Positions 28,522 through 39,599 of a stretch of DNA of 64,000 nt are shown here, in pieces. The DNA is from Hygrocybe punicea (taxonomy: Eukaryota; Basidiomycota; Agaricomycetes; Agaricales; Hygrophoraceae). The stretch is from the NCBI GenBank assembly GCA_963556145.1, contig OY744465.1, positions 5,022,001-5,086,000 of the forward strand, given 5' to 3'. A model generated the notes under the pieces. That model saw only the letters and a program-made list of their open reading frames with translations, had not been told where the DNA came from and made no database searches. Numbering within the stretch: position 1 is the stretch's first letter; every line of letters begins with the position of its first letter. The position numbers and the translations under genes were made by a program.

Positions 28522-29356
28522 CTGTGGGGTGGTTCCACATCAGAAGGTCTACAATGTCTTATTTCAGCTTAGTGCTAGGGTTGACCACGGGTGTGGTATG
28601 GGTTGGGTTTTCCAATACTGCACCCGCACCCATGAATACCATACCCATGATGGGTAGCACCCGCCACAAACTGCACAACCCGCAGGTGCTACACAGGGCT
28701 CCGTATCATGGTGGTGGGGACTCATCGCCCTCTGTCCTGGTCAGTGGTCATTGTCGACCTCGTGAATGCCTCACCATGTCAATTGACATGCGGCTGACAT
28801 GGTTCATGAGGTCATTTGGGGGGGTCATGGTTCTGTCAACATTGTTGTTGACAGTCCCCATGGCCCTTCATCCCCTGGCCCATTCTTGTCCCATGTCGCA
28901 TCATTGCCGACCTCATCACTGTTGGCCAATTGGCTGGCATCTAGTGCTGCCAAAGTTCGGTTCAGAACCGATCCAAACCCAGTTCGAACTCCGAACCAAA
29001 CCAGAAGTTCGGTTCAGTCCAGCACCTTGGGCTGACCTGACCCCAGATCCGGTTCGGGGTTCAGGCAACCCCCGGGTTGTCTAAACGGTTGACAAGCGGT
29101 TCAGAACCGCCAAACCGATATCCACAGGTATGTATTTTGCGCTCGAAACAAAAGTTTTACTCACTTGCCAATTCGGCAAATTTCCATTTTAGTCACTAAA
29201 CTTTATTCTCAGCCACCAACCACCACTCTCAAAAGCCTCGAACGCTTGTGTTCAAAGCAAATAGGTAAGTTCTACATTCTTTATCATTTATTTCTCATTC
29301 ACTAATAGTTTTGTAGGCTCCTCTACCAACCACCACCAAGTCGGCACCACCAGATG

Positions 29357-29357
29357 G

Positions 29358-29404
<47 letters not shown>
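29357..29404 (+). repeat. (CAA)n microsatellite
   Basis: About 16 uninterrupted CAA units inside the inner hAT. Read as codons after ATG 29354 they give a polyasparagine tract, but there is no independent evidence that this is translated. Confidence 0.9.
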
Positions 29405-29405
<1 letters not shown>

Positions 29406-29755
29406 ACGAGGGGCAGCACCAGCACCAGCACCACCATAGCGGCGCATCGCCATCAACGAATAACCCCCAAATGAGAGAAAGAGAGCGGCGGGGTTGGTGC
29501 ACCCAACCCCGCTGCCCTGCGTAAGTTTGTATTTCTTATTAACGAAGTCAGCTAATACTACTATACACACCAGCCCAATGATGCCCACGACCACACCGAC
29601 ACCCTTGCCCTCACCTGCGCCAATGCTCACCCTCACGCCAATGCCCCACACCAATGGAATGGCAACGGCAATGGCAACAGCACCTGCAACTGCAACGTGA
29701 TGGCAACAACAAGGATGAGTATGACAGATCACGACGGAGGCAACGGGAGCAACGG

Positions 29756-30549
29756 TGTAAAGGCGAGGTCGGGGTGGCTGCGGAATAATAATCCTAAGCC
29801 TGTGGGGTCAGCGTAGAAGTGACTAGGAATAGTCTAACAAGCTTCAGTAAGATAATAGGATATAAAAGTAAGAAGCCGCCGAGTAAACTACTGAGATCTA
29901 TGGAGACCGATCGAAGCCGACGAGGCCGACGATGTCGGGTACGGCGGGTCGGGTGTCGGGTGACGAGTAACGTAGAGATAAAGGCGGTAGAACGACGGGG
30001 AGGGCGTCGAGGAATCCGACGAGCAATGTGTGCGATGGAATTTACTGAGAGACTTAATTCTCAGAGAGAGGAAATGGGGGAACTGGTTTCTTATTCTGAG
30101 ACGGCGCTTGGGCACCGTTTTTATACTACAAATTTGTGTACCTAGATTCGGACGAGAGTCCTCGGCCGATGAGAGGAGACAAAGGAGAATAAAAATGGGG
30201 AAGTAGGAAGAGCGTTGCGAGGCGACGATGACAGGGAAAATGGGTGGAAGATATAAAAAACCGTAAAAGATGCAATATACTTTACTATATCCCCATAAGG
30301 GAGACGCTAGGCGTGAATAAGGCAAGTCCGATGTCGGGATCCCAGTCCGATGAGATCTATCTATGATATTTGAAGTTCCGTGAGTTTAGGAGATAGACCG
30401 TCCAGGTACGTGAGCGGCCGTGCTAGTCGGTATGCATCGGGTTGCGTCGGGTTGCGTCGGGTTCGAACGTAGATTGCTAGAGACGTCGGGTTCGAGCGGA
30501 TTCGCTAGATATCGATGTTACGGCCTCAGAGGGTCGAGGACCCTCTACA
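29756..30549 (-). repeat. TE-B 3' LTR
   Basis: 794 bp, ending CCCTCTACA on the plus strand. The adjacent 30550-30565 is the complement of the purine tract AGAAGACCCAAGGAGA. Confidence 0.93.
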
Positions 30550-30717
30550 TCTCCTTGGGTCTTCTAATAGAGACCATCCGTGGTCGAGAATATGGGGTCT
30601 CCGAATGCGGGTCGCGAATGTGGCCAATCACGTGAGCGGCCAAACAACGGCAAAGTAAAAAAAGAAAAATTTCTCGTTGTTGATCCGACCTTTCCTCTAC
30701 ACCATCACACGTTCACA

Positions 30718-32105
30718 ATGTCCCAAGTCTACGACAACTTCCTCGCTTTCGTCGAAAGCATCGAACCCGATGTCCGGGCGGACTACGAAGAGGCCGTCAA
30801 CGCGGTCACCGTGTTTCATAGCGACGACCTCGTAACAATGGTGGACGGCAACGAGGGGATGGCCCAACAATGGTTAAGCGGCCGCAAGAAGGCGCTGGTG
30901 AGTTTCCTTATTGACTACGCGTGTCCTAAGATAGCTCATGCCGTCCCGCCAGCGTGCTTACAATGGAATCGTCGCGGAACTCCGAGCTGGTGGTACGAGG
31001 CCAGTAACGCCACCGTTATGGGCCGACCGCCAATCGTACGCCAACGATGTCGAAGAGTGGCTGAAAGAAGCGGCGGACCGGGAGAGGCAGGAACAGGAAG
31101 AAGCCAGACGGCGGGCGGATGAAGAAGCGGCTACGCGGGAAGAGGAGGCCAAACGGATGGCAGAGGCAAGTGCACGAGCGGAGGCGGAGAAAAGGCGAAA
31201 GGCGGCAGAGGAAAGGCGAGAGCGGCTTAGAATAGAACAACACGAGCAGCACTGGAATCAAGAAGCGGACCGGGTTGAAAGGGATGGAGCCGCGTATCGG
31301 CGGCGGCTCAGCGAAGAACGGCGAGCTGAAGCAAACGCGGGTGAACCAAGGACTGAGTCGATTCCGGAAGGGGAAGCCGCAGTTGAGCCAGAGGAAGGCC
31401 CCGTCGACCCGGCACCAGAGACACCGGCCGATGTAGACGACGTAGATACGCCGGGCGTAGAGACCGGAGACTTGGCTGGTACGACGGTGAGTTCTTGTGT
31501 CGGTTCATATGTTCTTTAGTTACTGATCCTGGTAACAGTTCACCGGGCCGTTTCCCCTACAACCCTGCACCAACTGCGTCAAGGCGCAAGAGGCGTGTCG
31601 AGGCGTCACGGGCTACGTGTGCGAACGATGCCGGAGGCTGAAGAAGAGATGTACTAACGCTACACACCGGACGGGCGGGGGTCGGCGCAAGGTGGATACC
31701 GGAAAGGGCAAAGAGGTCGCGGTCGGCACGAGGAAGCCGCTGTCGTTCACGACAAAACCCATCCGCAGTAGGCCTGCCCGGGCCTCAACGAGCAAACCGC
31801 GGGTCGAGGACGGGGAGTCGGTCGAGGACGATGACGAAGACGAGGAGGAGTCGGAGGAAGAGCGGCCGACGAAAAGGCTTAGGACGGCCTCGGCAGCGAA
31901 CCCGTTTGTTTTGACGATGGAGAATTACGAGCAAGTGTCGGCGCGGCTAGCGGTCCTTATGGAGGAGCTGGGAGCCCTGGGCACCAACGTCAACCGTCAC
32001 CTCGTCCACTTCGGTCAAGAGTTCCAGCGGCTTCGCGTCGATCTCGAACGGTCGACCTCAAGGTTGGCGATGTTGAAGCGGGATTACGAGACCGGCCGCC
32101 TGTAA
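30718..32105 (+). CDS. TE-B antisense accessory gene: coiled-coil / Zn2Cys6-like protein (3 exons)
   Basis: Exons 30718-30897, 30953-31486 and 31539-32105, 426 residues. Both splice sites and phase-0 introns match TE-A base for base. The six-cysteine cluster opens exon 3. The only notable length change is the loss of an 18-bp VEDVES-type repeat in the acidic region after the cluster. All differences from TE-A are compatible with an open frame, and the gene has stayed intact in a copy whose gag is broken. Its own promoter must lie between 30550 and 30717 or in the 3' LTR, since it runs against the element's main transcript. Confidence 0.85.
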
Positions 32106-32313
32106 AATATATATATAAAATAACGAGCCCATTGTATATATAAAAAAAATATATCGTGTACATAAAAGACGTGTCAGCTTGTTCACCCAGCTAAGGAAAG
32201 CCGATCGGCTCCCGAAGACATAGGACTATTCGCATCATTCGTCATATCGTTGGAAAACTAAGAGGAACTAAATAAAATGGGGGTATAACGTGGACAGAAT
32301 ATAAATGAAATGC

Positions 32314-35300
32314 TTAATCGTCGTCGGGTGAGGAGTCTATAGAGGGCGGGTACGTCGGATCGTCAAGATCGTTTGAATCGGTATCGTCGGCATCGGGGTA
32401 TTGTAAGAAGTCGTCCAACGGTATCGATATTTTTGAGCAGGCATGGTAGGGTACGACTCGGAAAGCGGCAAATCGAGATTTAGAAACCACACCGTCGAGT
32501 TCGGCGAGTATGTAGGATCCGCCTTCTGTTTTCCTGACGACAACCATGGGTCCAAAGTACCGCGGTTTTGCTTTACGATCGAGAGACATTTCGATACGTG
32601 AATTTCGGACGAGAACGAGGTTACCGGGTTCGAAGTCGTAAACTTTGATCGTGTTGGCGTATTTCTGCTCAAATTGCCGAGCGGACGCGAGCCGAGATTT
32701 GGTAAGTTTTTCTTTGACCCGATCGAGGTCGGCTTCTCGTTTACAAAGTTGTCGGGCGCGGATGACTATGAGGTCGGTCGTAGACATCATATCTTGCGTC
32801 GGAACCATGTACGTAGCTTCGGCAAAATCGAATGGAAACAGCGGTTCTACTCCGTGTGCGATGTAGTAGGACGAGTATCCGAGGCTTTTGTGTGTCGTGA
32901 CCCGTTCGGCCCAAAATACGGAGTGGGTTACGGTGTGCCATTTCTTTTCATCTCCGTCACAACTTTTCATAATGGCCTCCCGGACATCTAGGTGGCGACG
33001 CTCAACGGGTCCGTTCGCTTGTGAGTTATAGGGCGAAATGCGGATGTGGCGGATACCGTAGCGGGAGGCAAGATAGTCGAGCGCTTCTACGAACGGCTTG
33101 CCGTTGTCGGTGACGATTTCTTCGAGAGCGCCCCAACGGCATAAGATGTCTTCGAACAAGAACGTGCCGATGGTGGAGCCGGTCTCGCGGTGTAACATGC
33201 GGAACTCAGGGTAGGCGGACAGGGAGCAACGGGCTTGGACGATGTATCGATAACCGCCGGATCGTGGCATAAACATTGTGTCGACATACGCTTTACGAAA
33301 TAGCGAGGCCGGTGTAGCGACGGTGGGCGGAATGTGATGATAACGCATTTGCCGTACTTGGCACTGATGGCAAGACTGGACGTACCACTTGACGTCGTGG
33401 TCGAGGTGCGGCCACCAGAAACGGTCGAGTAGCCGAGCGCGGACGGAGAATATACCTTTGTGGCCGAGAGAGTCGTGAGCGTCTTTGAGTAACTGAAGCC
33501 GGCGGTCGGGCGGTATGACGAGTTTGTGTTTTCCGTGACGGTCTTTGCGCCAAAGCTTGTTATCGGTGACGAAGAATTCAAGGGCGTATCGTAGGAACAG
33601 ACGGTATTCTTCGTCCGTGAAGTTCGCGGGTCGGGTTAGATCTCGTAACCAAGTCTCGACGAGGGCAAGACGAGCGTCGGCCGCGCGGGCTTTATCGGAT
33701 CGCGGTATGTCAGATACGGCTTCCTGATTTGTGTAGACGAGGACGGCGGGTAATTCTTGGAGTCGGTCGGCTGTGGCACGGCAGCGGCCGCATACGGCAA
33801 TCGGCTTAGACGGTATGGGGACGGGTCGGTAGTTGACGACTTCCATAAAGAAACCGTAGGAGTGGTCGAGCCAATCGTCGGAGTCGTTGATCTCCTCGGG
33901 GTCTTCTGCAGCGCGGGGACGTCGGGAGAGTCCGTCGGGTGCACCGTGTGCGGAAGCGGGTACGTGAACGAGTCTAAAGTCAAATAAGAGCACGCCGGCT
34001 ATCCATCGGTTGATCGTTGCATTGGGCTGAATGTCGGGGTTGTTGAGCATCCCTTTTATGTACTTCGCGTCGACTTCAACGGTGAGGTTGCGGACGCCGA
34101 TAATGAAAATCCGATAGGCGCGGAGGGCCCTGAAGAGACCGTAAAGCTCGAGCTTGGACTGAGAGTATCGGGCTTCGCGTTCGTTCCACGATATTGAACC
34201 AAAGCGATTCGGATAGCGCTTTCCGTCGGCGCGGATTTGCATAAGAACGAAGCCGACTCCAAGAACGGATGAATCGACGGCGAGAATCACTTCCCATTCA
34301 CGCGTGTAGTCGATAGCGCGCAGCGCTGGCGACGTAATGACGGCGTTTTTGAGGTAGTCGATGGCGGTCTCTTCTTCTTCACCAAATTCGAAGGGTATAC
34401 CTTTGCGGGTAAGGCGGACGAGGGGTCGGGAGTGAAGCGAGAAGTCCTTGATAAAAATACGCAAGACGCCGCAGATGCCAAGAAAGGCGCGAACTTCGGT
34501 GAGGTTGGTCGGCAGTGGCCAATCGCGAATCTTCTGTACTTTGGAGTCGTCGGCTACTCTTCCTTCGTATGTGCATCGGTGGCCAACAACGATGACTGAG
34601 GGTCGACACAACTCGAGTTTTTTGCCATTGAAGGTACCGCCGACATAGCGGAAACGCTGGATGACGCGGTTGACACCTTGGAAGTGTTCCCAAATGAAAC
34701 GTCGGATTGCCGGGTTCTCGGGTATAGTCTCGTAGGTACCGTCGGGTTGCTCGTAGCGGGTTGGAGGCCCTTTGACGGGAATATCGTCCATATACGGAAC
34801 GGCAAGATGAGGGATTTCGTCACGGAGGATGTACGTAGAGTCACCGTGTAAGATCTGCGGGGAATTTGTGTATCCCATAGCAATCCGCGTAAGTCGAAGC
34901 GTTCCGAGTGGAGACTGAAAGGTCATATAGTCACGAGACGAGGGGTGGACGAGGGGTTGGTCGAAAGAGACGAAGAGGTCGAAGGAAGCGTAGCAAGAGT
35001 GGCCGCCAAAGGCCTCGGCCAAGTGCTCGGTCATGGGCGGTACGGCGGGATCGCGGATAGTGACGGCGTTAAGCGGCTGTAGATCGTGGACGATTCGAAG
35101 AGACTTCCCGTCCTTTTTCAAAACGCAAAACCAGCGGGAGCGATATGACGAATTCGAGGGTTCATAGGTACCGGCGTTAATTTTGTCTTTGATGATGCCG
35201 ATGACTTCATTAAGGATGCCGGGTGGGATTGGGATATTGCGATGGACCCACGGGTCGTGCGGTACGGTGGGAATGTGGATCGGCGGGAAGTAGTCCGTAT

Positions 35301-35862
35301 TGAACTGGCCTTTCTCGGATTCGTTCCAGGCGAAGGCGGCTTCTTGCGTTTTGATGATATGGTGGCCGAGTTTTTCTTCCTCAGGCCAAAGGAATCCATC
35401 CGGGTTCATCGGCATCGCGTCGTGTCGTTCCTGGGTATAGCGGGTGCCGGGTGTAAAGTCGGGCGGGTGAGTCGGGAGCGTGGGTAAATCGGCTAGCGGG
35501 TCGCCGGTGATCTCGCGTATGATGCGGTATTCGTCGGGGAGAGTGGTAGAAATTGGGCGGATACGATCGGCTACCTTCTTATACTTTTTCTTGGTAACGA
35601 CTCCTTTTAGGTCCCTGGTAGGGGGGGTGGTATACGAGATATAAGTAGCGTGTTCAGTAGAGGCTTTGTTACAAATATTCGAAGAGGAAATATGTGACGC
35701 AGGAGCGGAGACGGAACAAGACGAAGGAAGGGTATCGGTAGTACGTAGCTGATTTTGTACATCGGTCAACAATGAAATGTACTGGGCGGCAGTCTGGGGC
35801 TGAGACGAAGAGAAATCTAAATCGATAGAAAAACATAAGTCCTCTTCTAGGGGAAACGGCAA
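32314..35862 (-). CDS. TE-B Pol: reverse transcriptase, RNase H, integrase
   Basis: An open frame of about 1,180 residues, nearly identical to TE-A Pol and likewise in the -1 frame relative to gag. RT PYMDD, the RNase H region and integrase H-H-C-C plus D-D-E motifs are all present. At several positions where TE-A has Cys, His, Trp or Leu, TE-B has Arg or Ser from a CpG-containing codon (TIRDPAVPP, RFRYVGG, DGKRYPN, LCRWGAL). TE-B therefore probably preserves the ancestral state. One change goes the other way (RQLCKRE against RQLRKRE). This is the best-preserved pol of the window. Confidence 0.93.
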   Translation of the reverse strand: MPFPLEEDLCFSIDLDFSSSQPQTAAQYISLLTDVQNQLRTTDTLPSSCSVSAPASHISSSNICNKASTEHATYISYTTPPTRDLKGVVTKKKYKKVADRIRPISTTLPDEYRIIREITGDPLADLPTLPTHPPDFTPGTRYTQERHDAMPMNPDGFLWPEEEKLGHHIIKTQEAAFAWNESEKGQFNTDYFPPIHIPTVPHDPWVHRNIPIPPGILNEVIGIIKDKINAGTYEPSNSSYRSRWFCVLKKDGKSLRIVHDLQPLNAVTIRDPAVPPMTEHLAEAFGGHSCYASFDLFVSFDQPLVHPSSRDYMTFQSPLGTLRLTRIAMGYTNSPQILHGDSTYILRDEIPHLAVPYMDDIPVKGPPTRYEQPDGTYETIPENPAIRRFIWEHFQGVNRVIQRFRYVGGTFNGKKLELCRPSVIVVGHRCTYEGRVADDSKVQKIRDWPLPTNLTEVRAFLGICGVLRIFIKDFSLHSRPLVRLTRKGIPFEFGEEEETAIDYLKNAVITSPALRAIDYTREWEVILAVDSSVLGVGFVLMQIRADGKRYPNRFGSISWNEREARYSQSKLELYGLFRALRAYRIFIIGVRNLTVEVDAKYIKGMLNNPDIQPNATINRWIAGVLLFDFRLVHVPASAHGAPDGLSRRPRAAEDPEEINDSDDWLDHSYGFFMEVVNYRPVPIPSKPIAVCGRCRATADRLQELPAVLVYTNQEAVSDIPRSDKARAADARLALVETWLRDLTRPANFTDEEYRLFLRYALEFFVTDNKLWRKDRHGKHKLVIPPDRRLQLLKDAHDSLGHKGIFSVRARLLDRFWWPHLDHDVKWYVQSCHQCQVRQMRYHHIPPTVATPASLFRKAYVDTMFMPRSGGYRYIVQARCSLSAYPEFRMLHRETGSTIGTFLFEDILCRWGALEEIVTDNGKPFVEALDYLASRYGIRHIRISPYNSQANGPVERRHLDVREAIMKSCDGDEKKWHTVTHSVFWAERVTTHKSLGYSSYYIAHGVEPLFPFDFAEATYMVPTQDMMSTTDLIVIRARQLCKREADLDRVKEKLTKSRLASARQFEQKYANTIKVYDFEPGNLVLVRNSRIEMSLDRKAKPRYFGPMVVVRKTEGGSYILAELDGVVSKSRFAAFRVVPYHACSKISIPLDDFLQYPDADDTDSNDLDDPTYPPSIDSSPDDD

Positions 35863-35963
35863 AAGGGAAGCATAGTTCGTGGTATAGGTGTGGTCGCTTT
35901 CGAGTGGCGGCTTCTCATCTCCCGGTGCGTCCTTTCCGAGAGGTATCTCCGGGTCCTCGACTT

Positions 35964-38226
35964 CTAAAAATCCGGCTTTCCGGTGTCGGACCGCTCTCGT
36001 CGGTTCTTTTGGTTGTGCTCGATGGTGGGCAAGGTGACGACGGCGCCGGTGTTTGGATCCGTGATCGTGACCTGTTGTTCTCCGTTTTTATAATCCTTCG
36101 TAAGAGCCTCGGAAAGCGTGAAGAACGGGCGGCCGATGAGGATCTCGTAGGGGGCGTCGTCGACGACTTGGACTTGGAGGAAAAGATCGACGTCGCCGAA
36201 GGTGAATTTTAGGTTGGCGATCCGGCCGAGGGTGTCGTTGTCGCTTTTATTTGCCGACTGCATCCGCATCTTCATATTTTGGAGACCGTAACCGAGTTTC
36301 TCCCAAATATCGCGCCGCATGCCGATGATCATGGAACCGTTGTCGAGGACGCACTCGAATACGAATTTGCCGTTGATGAGCGGGTAGACCGCACGGAGAG
36401 GGACTGAGTCGCGGCCGACGACGAGCGGGACGTTTTCCTGACAGTGTTGACAGGCGCGAGTGGGGATTTCGGGTGCGTGAAAGTGGAAGACCTCGACGTT
36501 GTTACTCTCGGCGGTGACCTTTTTCGACGTAGTGAGGTCCTTCATGTGACGGCGGGCGTCGGACGACATGGCTAAAAGTTCTCGCTGCGAAATGCAGACT
36601 TGAGAATCGAGCGCGCGGTTGATGACGGACTTGGCGATACCGGGATCTTCGATGGGGGCTTGGTAGCGGTATTGGGGGTGCGATGCGGGAAGGTTCTGGG
36701 GAGTGCGCGGTACAAGGGCGGTCGGCTCGGTCGGCCGCGTGTTCGAAGGGGGGACTATGGTGATCGGCTGCTCGTTGATAGGTCTGGTCGTTTTCTCGGC
36801 GGGTTTCGCGGCGGGGACAGACGTGGAAGTGGTGGGCAGATTGGGAAACGTTTCTCTAGACTTGCCTTTCGCCTTAGATGGGATCTCTACACCGTCGAAT
36901 CTAACCCGTTTACGAAGCCGCTGCACTTCGGCTTCCAGAACCTTAATCTGTTCGTTGTCGTCGTCGATGTCGGACGTCGTGGACTGAAAGATGTCGGCGT
37001 ACTCGGTGGTGACCTCTGGTTCGTAGGTGGGTACTTCGACGGCGGAGACGAAGTTAGCTTTGACGTGAGGCGGCGGGTCGCGTTGGAACGGTTCTGTGGG
37101 GTTGCGGGCAGGGGGAGCGCGGTTGCCGGGGTTCTGTGCGTGCCACGCGTCGAAGCGTTCCCTCATATTTTTGCCGACGATAGCCTTTGGAAGATACTTT
37201 CCGTTAGGCAACACGATGCGGCCGTGCTCGTTCTTGCGGCATATCCCGTCTCGAGTGTACTGCTCGCAAATAGGACAATCGCGTATACGATGGAACGGGT
37301 CGTCGCAAAAGAGGCAGTTGAAATTGGTGAAACCCTGTCCCGCGGTGGTCGGCTCAGCCCTATTTGCACACGGCTTTGGGGGGTTGTTGCGTTCGGTGAG
37401 GGCTTGCGTGAGGACGGCGAGTTGTTGCGAAATGAGACGAAATAGGTCGGATACGTTAGGTTCGACCGGTTCCGCTTTAGGAATGACCGGGTCATAGCGA
37501 GCGGGTGGCGGGTAGCGGGTGGCGGGTGGCGGGTTCCATTGGAGTCGAGTACCGGATGGCGGCAGGCGACGTTGACGAGAGACGAGAGACGGTGGACGGT
37601 TCGGCCGCGGTTCCGGCCAGCAAGAAGTGGGCGCAATTGTGGAAGTCCTGGAAGTCGTAAGGGTCGCTATGGAAATGGTTCGGTTTTTGGTACTGCAGAC
37701 GGGTTTTGATGTCCTTTTTAAGCTCGACATGGAAGCCGTTCTCGTACGCGATGTTGCGTTCTCGGGGAGAGATTCGACCCTTGTCTAAGAGGAATCCCGA
37801 GATCCGGATGAACTCGCGGTAATATTCGCCAAGTTCAGCGCGGGTACGGATACCATAAGCGGTTTGGGTGTGCGTAAGACGGTCGAGATCCGCCATAGTG
37901 TACCGGTGATCGTCTTCCGTACCCGGGTATAGCACGAGTACGCTCTTTTTGAATGCGGCATAATCGACGCCGGTCGCGCTAGGTAAACTTGCCCAAAGCT
38001 CGTAGTCGCTAAGCGACGCGTAGCGCAAACTATGCTTGATGCGTCCTGCGTCGTCGAGAGCGGCATCGGCAGCAAGTATCTCGACTTCTTCGAAGAAGCG
38101 GTTTAAATTGAGCGGGTTCCCGTCGAAGGTCGGGGCCGTGGAGTGACCGCGAGCGGGCATTTGTTGTGGAGTAACATGGGGAGCGGTAACGTGGGGAGCG
38201 GTCGAAGATCCAGAGGTCGAAGTCAT
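35964..38226 (-). pseudogene. TE-B Gag, frameshifted by a 7-bp repeat expansion
   Basis: Gag starts at ATG 38226 with the same capsid-like domain as TE-A and reads in frame to about 37540. There a CCACCCG unit is present once more than in TE-A (in the CCCGCCACCCGC run, about 37500-37545), shifting the frame. The rest continues in the second frame through the CCHC knuckle, Pro-rich linker and D-N-G protease-like domain to TAG 35964. The gag-pol junction has the same GATTTTTAG. A full-length Gag cannot be made from this copy without frame correction, although pol and the antisense gene are open. Confidence 0.85.
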
Positions 38227-38249
38227 TGTGGGTGGAAGAAGCTGAAATG

Positions 38250-38785
38250 TCGATGAAGCGGTTGTCGGGTGTACGATGAGCGGGTCGGGTAACGTGGGCG
38301 ATGACGGCGTGGGCGAAGACGATGACGGGGACGATGACGACGTAGGCGATGACGATGACGGGGACGATGACGATGACGGATTATTCGATGTCGAGAGCGA
38401 AGACGGAGACGATGACGATGACGGAGTTTTCGATATCGAGAGCGAAGACGTGGACGGGGGTTCTAACGAGGTCGAAGTCGGGGACGTAGGCGATGCGGGT
38501 GTCGAACTGAGATCGGATGAGTCGGGTGTGATGGTAATTATCGGTATATCGACCGATTCGAGACTGTCGGATGAAAGATATAGGGGGGTGTTTGACCCTG
38601 AGACGAGCGGGAGATTGTTATGTCGAGCGAGGTGGTCGGGTACTAGCTGGAAGAAGTCATCGTCGATTGTCGGGTCGAAGGCGGCTAAAGAGAGTTCTTG
38701 TTGAAGAGTTCTTCGAGGAAGATCTCGAAGACGACGGTCAGAGGGAGGGATACGGGAAGAGGAAGCTATGGTGGTGCTAGACTAT
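38250..38785 (-). other. TE-B 5' leader with expanded GACGATGAC repeats
   Basis: Between the primer binding site and gag ATG. Positions about 38300-38450 are built of GACGATGACG/GGGACGATGAC units, about 90 bp more than in TE-A. No conserved coding sequence is assigned here. Confidence 0.6.
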
Positions 38786-38805
38786 TCCTCGCGGTGGGCT
38801 CCAGA

Positions 38806-39599
38806 TGTAAAGGCGAGGTCGGGGTGGCTGCGGAATAATAATCCTAAGCCTGTGGGGTCAGCGTAGAAGTGACTAGGAATAGTCTAACAAGCTTCAGTAA
38901 GATAATAGGATATAAAAGTAAGAAGCCGCCGAGTAAACTACTGAGATCTATGGAGACCGATCGAAGCCGACGAGGCCGATGATGTCGGGTACGGCGGGTC
39001 GGGTGTCGGGTGACGAGTAACGTAGAGATAAAGGCGGTAGAACGACGGGGAGGGCGTCGAGGAATCCGACGAGCAATGTGTGCGATGGAATTTACTGAGA
39101 GACTTAATTCTCAGAGAGAGGAAATGGGGGAACTGGTTTCTTATTCTGAGACGGCGCTTGGGCACCGTTTTTATACTACAAATTTGTGTACCTAGATTCG
39201 GACGAGAGTCCTCGGCCGATGAGAGGAGACAAAGGAGAATAAAAATGGGGAAGTAGGAAGAGCGTTGCGAGGCGACGATGACAGGGAAAATGGGTGGAAG
39301 ATATAAAAAACCGTAAAAGATGCAATATACTTTACTATATCCCCATAAGGGAGACGCTATGCGTGAATAAGGCAAGTCCGATGTCGGGATCCCAGTCCGA
39401 TGAGATCTATCTATGATATTTGAAGTTCCGTGAGTTTAGGAGATAGACCGTCCAGGTACGTGAGCGGCCGTGCTAGTCGGTATGCATCGGGTTGCGTCGG
39501 GTTGCGTCGGGTTCGAACGTAGATTGCTAGAGACGTCGGGTTCGAGCGGATTCGCTAGATATCGATGTTACGGCCTCAGAGGGTCGAGGACCCTCTACA
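38806..39599 (-). repeat. TE-B 5' LTR
   Basis: 794 bp. It differs from the 3' LTR at only about two positions seen by eye (for example GACGATG/GATGATG near 38980 and CTAGGCG/CTATGCG near 39360). Confidence 0.93.

Larger units (their letters stand above)
29756..39599 (-). mobile_element. Ty3-type LTR retrotransposon TE-B (inverted copy of TE-A), TSD ACGG
   Basis: Minus-strand element with LTRs at 38806-39599 (5') and 29756-30549 (3'), both 794 bp with only about two differences seen. Target duplication ACGG is at 29752-29755 and 39600-39603. The primer binding site is at 38786-38803. It contains frameshifted gag, intact pol and an intact antisense gene. It is highly similar to TE-A in opposite orientation only 2.3 kb away. 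The low LTR divergence means a recent insertion, into the inner hAT. Confidence 0.95.

Noticed and set aside
29354..29520. Polyasparagine frame starting MDNNN
   Set aside because: It is a CAA microsatellite inside a non-autonomous hAT; the frame continues only briefly and lacks a transposase core.
36600..37445. 281-codon plus-strand open frame opposite TE-B gag
   Set aside because: The same region of TE-A breaks this frame up, and the sense strand encodes Gag with its zinc knuckle, so it is a shadow of GC-rich codons.
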